DNA of 64,000 nucleotides from Climacteris rufus (Eukaryota; Chordata; Aves; Passeriformes; Climacteridae): contig VZRZ01001998.1 in assembly GCA_013398175.1 (NCBI GenBank), positions 2,254,032-2,318,031 of the forward strand, read 5' to 3'. Shown in pieces: positions 63,701 to 64,000 of this stretch (its first letter is position 1; every line of letters begins with the position of its first letter). The translations under genes and the position numbers were made by a program. The notes beneath the pieces are model-generated. The model had not been told where the DNA came from. It saw only the letters and a program-made list of their open reading frames with translations, and did not search any database.

Positions 63701-64000
63701 TCTAAAAGGAAGAAATAAATATATTAAGAGTTGTCTCTACCTTAAATTCGTTCTGAGAAGACAAGGCCTTTCTTAGATCCACTCTTTACTAATATTTGGG
63801 AGGTTGTGTAGGCTAAAACTGATGAAAAACTGATCTAGGACATCATGGTTTTTCAGAACCAAATTTTAATATTATTCAAGCCGAAGACATTAGCGTTTGT
63901 ACAATTTTTTTTATTTATAGGCACTTTTTAATAATATAGCCTTAATTTTTTTCTTTGTCTTATCTTGTTTTGTGTTTTTCAAGTGGAAATGTTATCATGT
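60740..64000. other. AT-rich DNA to right edge
   Basis: No gene is supported. A GC-richer patch at 61680-61960 is open in both orientations without recognisable product. The remainder is AT-rich and contains the T-rich tandem at 63081-63129. Confidence 0.6.
63081..63129. repeat. T-rich imperfect tandem repeat
   Basis: The unit 'atttggttttattttt' is repeated twice in succession, preceded by a partial, more diverged copy. It is short low-complexity sequence. Confidence 0.65.

Overview
This window looks like nuclear DNA from a bird. The support is three 3'-end fragments of CR1 retrotransposons, each carrying the avian CR1 tail (the 'aaggtccctt' block followed by copies of an 8-base 'attctatg'-type end), and one apparently complete solo long terminal repeat of the avian ERVL-related type near 60.2-60.7 kb. 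Repeats are otherwise sparse and the DNA is AT-rich, as expected of avian intron or intergenic sequence. Nothing bacterial, plasmid-like or viral with intact genes is present: no operons, tRNA, rRNA or CRISPR array was recognised.

Layout: 1-260 is the right part of a GC-rich 24-bp tandem array (period held for about ten copies) that runs off the left edge. It passes into a CpG-rich block to about 570, followed by a possible short first exon and splice donor near 616-643. From 0.65 to 20 kb the DNA is AT-rich and gene-poor, with a sharp 110-bp CpG spike at 6.4 kb holding a CTCF-like motif, a short telomere-like (TTAGGG) tract at 8.5 kb, and CR1 pieces at 16.8 and 19.7-20.0 kb. Between 20.1 and 23.0 kb four minus-strand open stretches, each behind an AG acceptor on the minus strand, are the best (still weak) candidates for coding exons. 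A second GC-rich, moderately CpG-rich block lies at 24.65-25.4 kb, with a consensus donor (CAG|GTAAGG) on the plus strand. In lines I counted, C exceeds G to the left of this block and G exceeds C to the right, which would fit divergent transcription from it. From 25.4 to 64 kb I see mostly long intron-like or intergenic sequence, with a CR1 copy at 29.0-29.2 kb, homopolymer tracts, an assembly gap inside a T tract at 43.8 kb, and the ERVL-type LTR.

No complete protein-coding gene can be demonstrated. Most ATG-to-stop frames here are 60-130 codons, the range expected by chance, and I have not annotated them as genes. The working model, which is inference, is that the window covers the 5' parts and long introns of one or two genes: one read leftward from about 24.7 kb and one read rightward from the same GC island, with another CpG-island promoter at the left edge. 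No previously undescribed system is convincingly visible; the items most worth checking are the minus-strand exon cluster and the 24.7 kb island.
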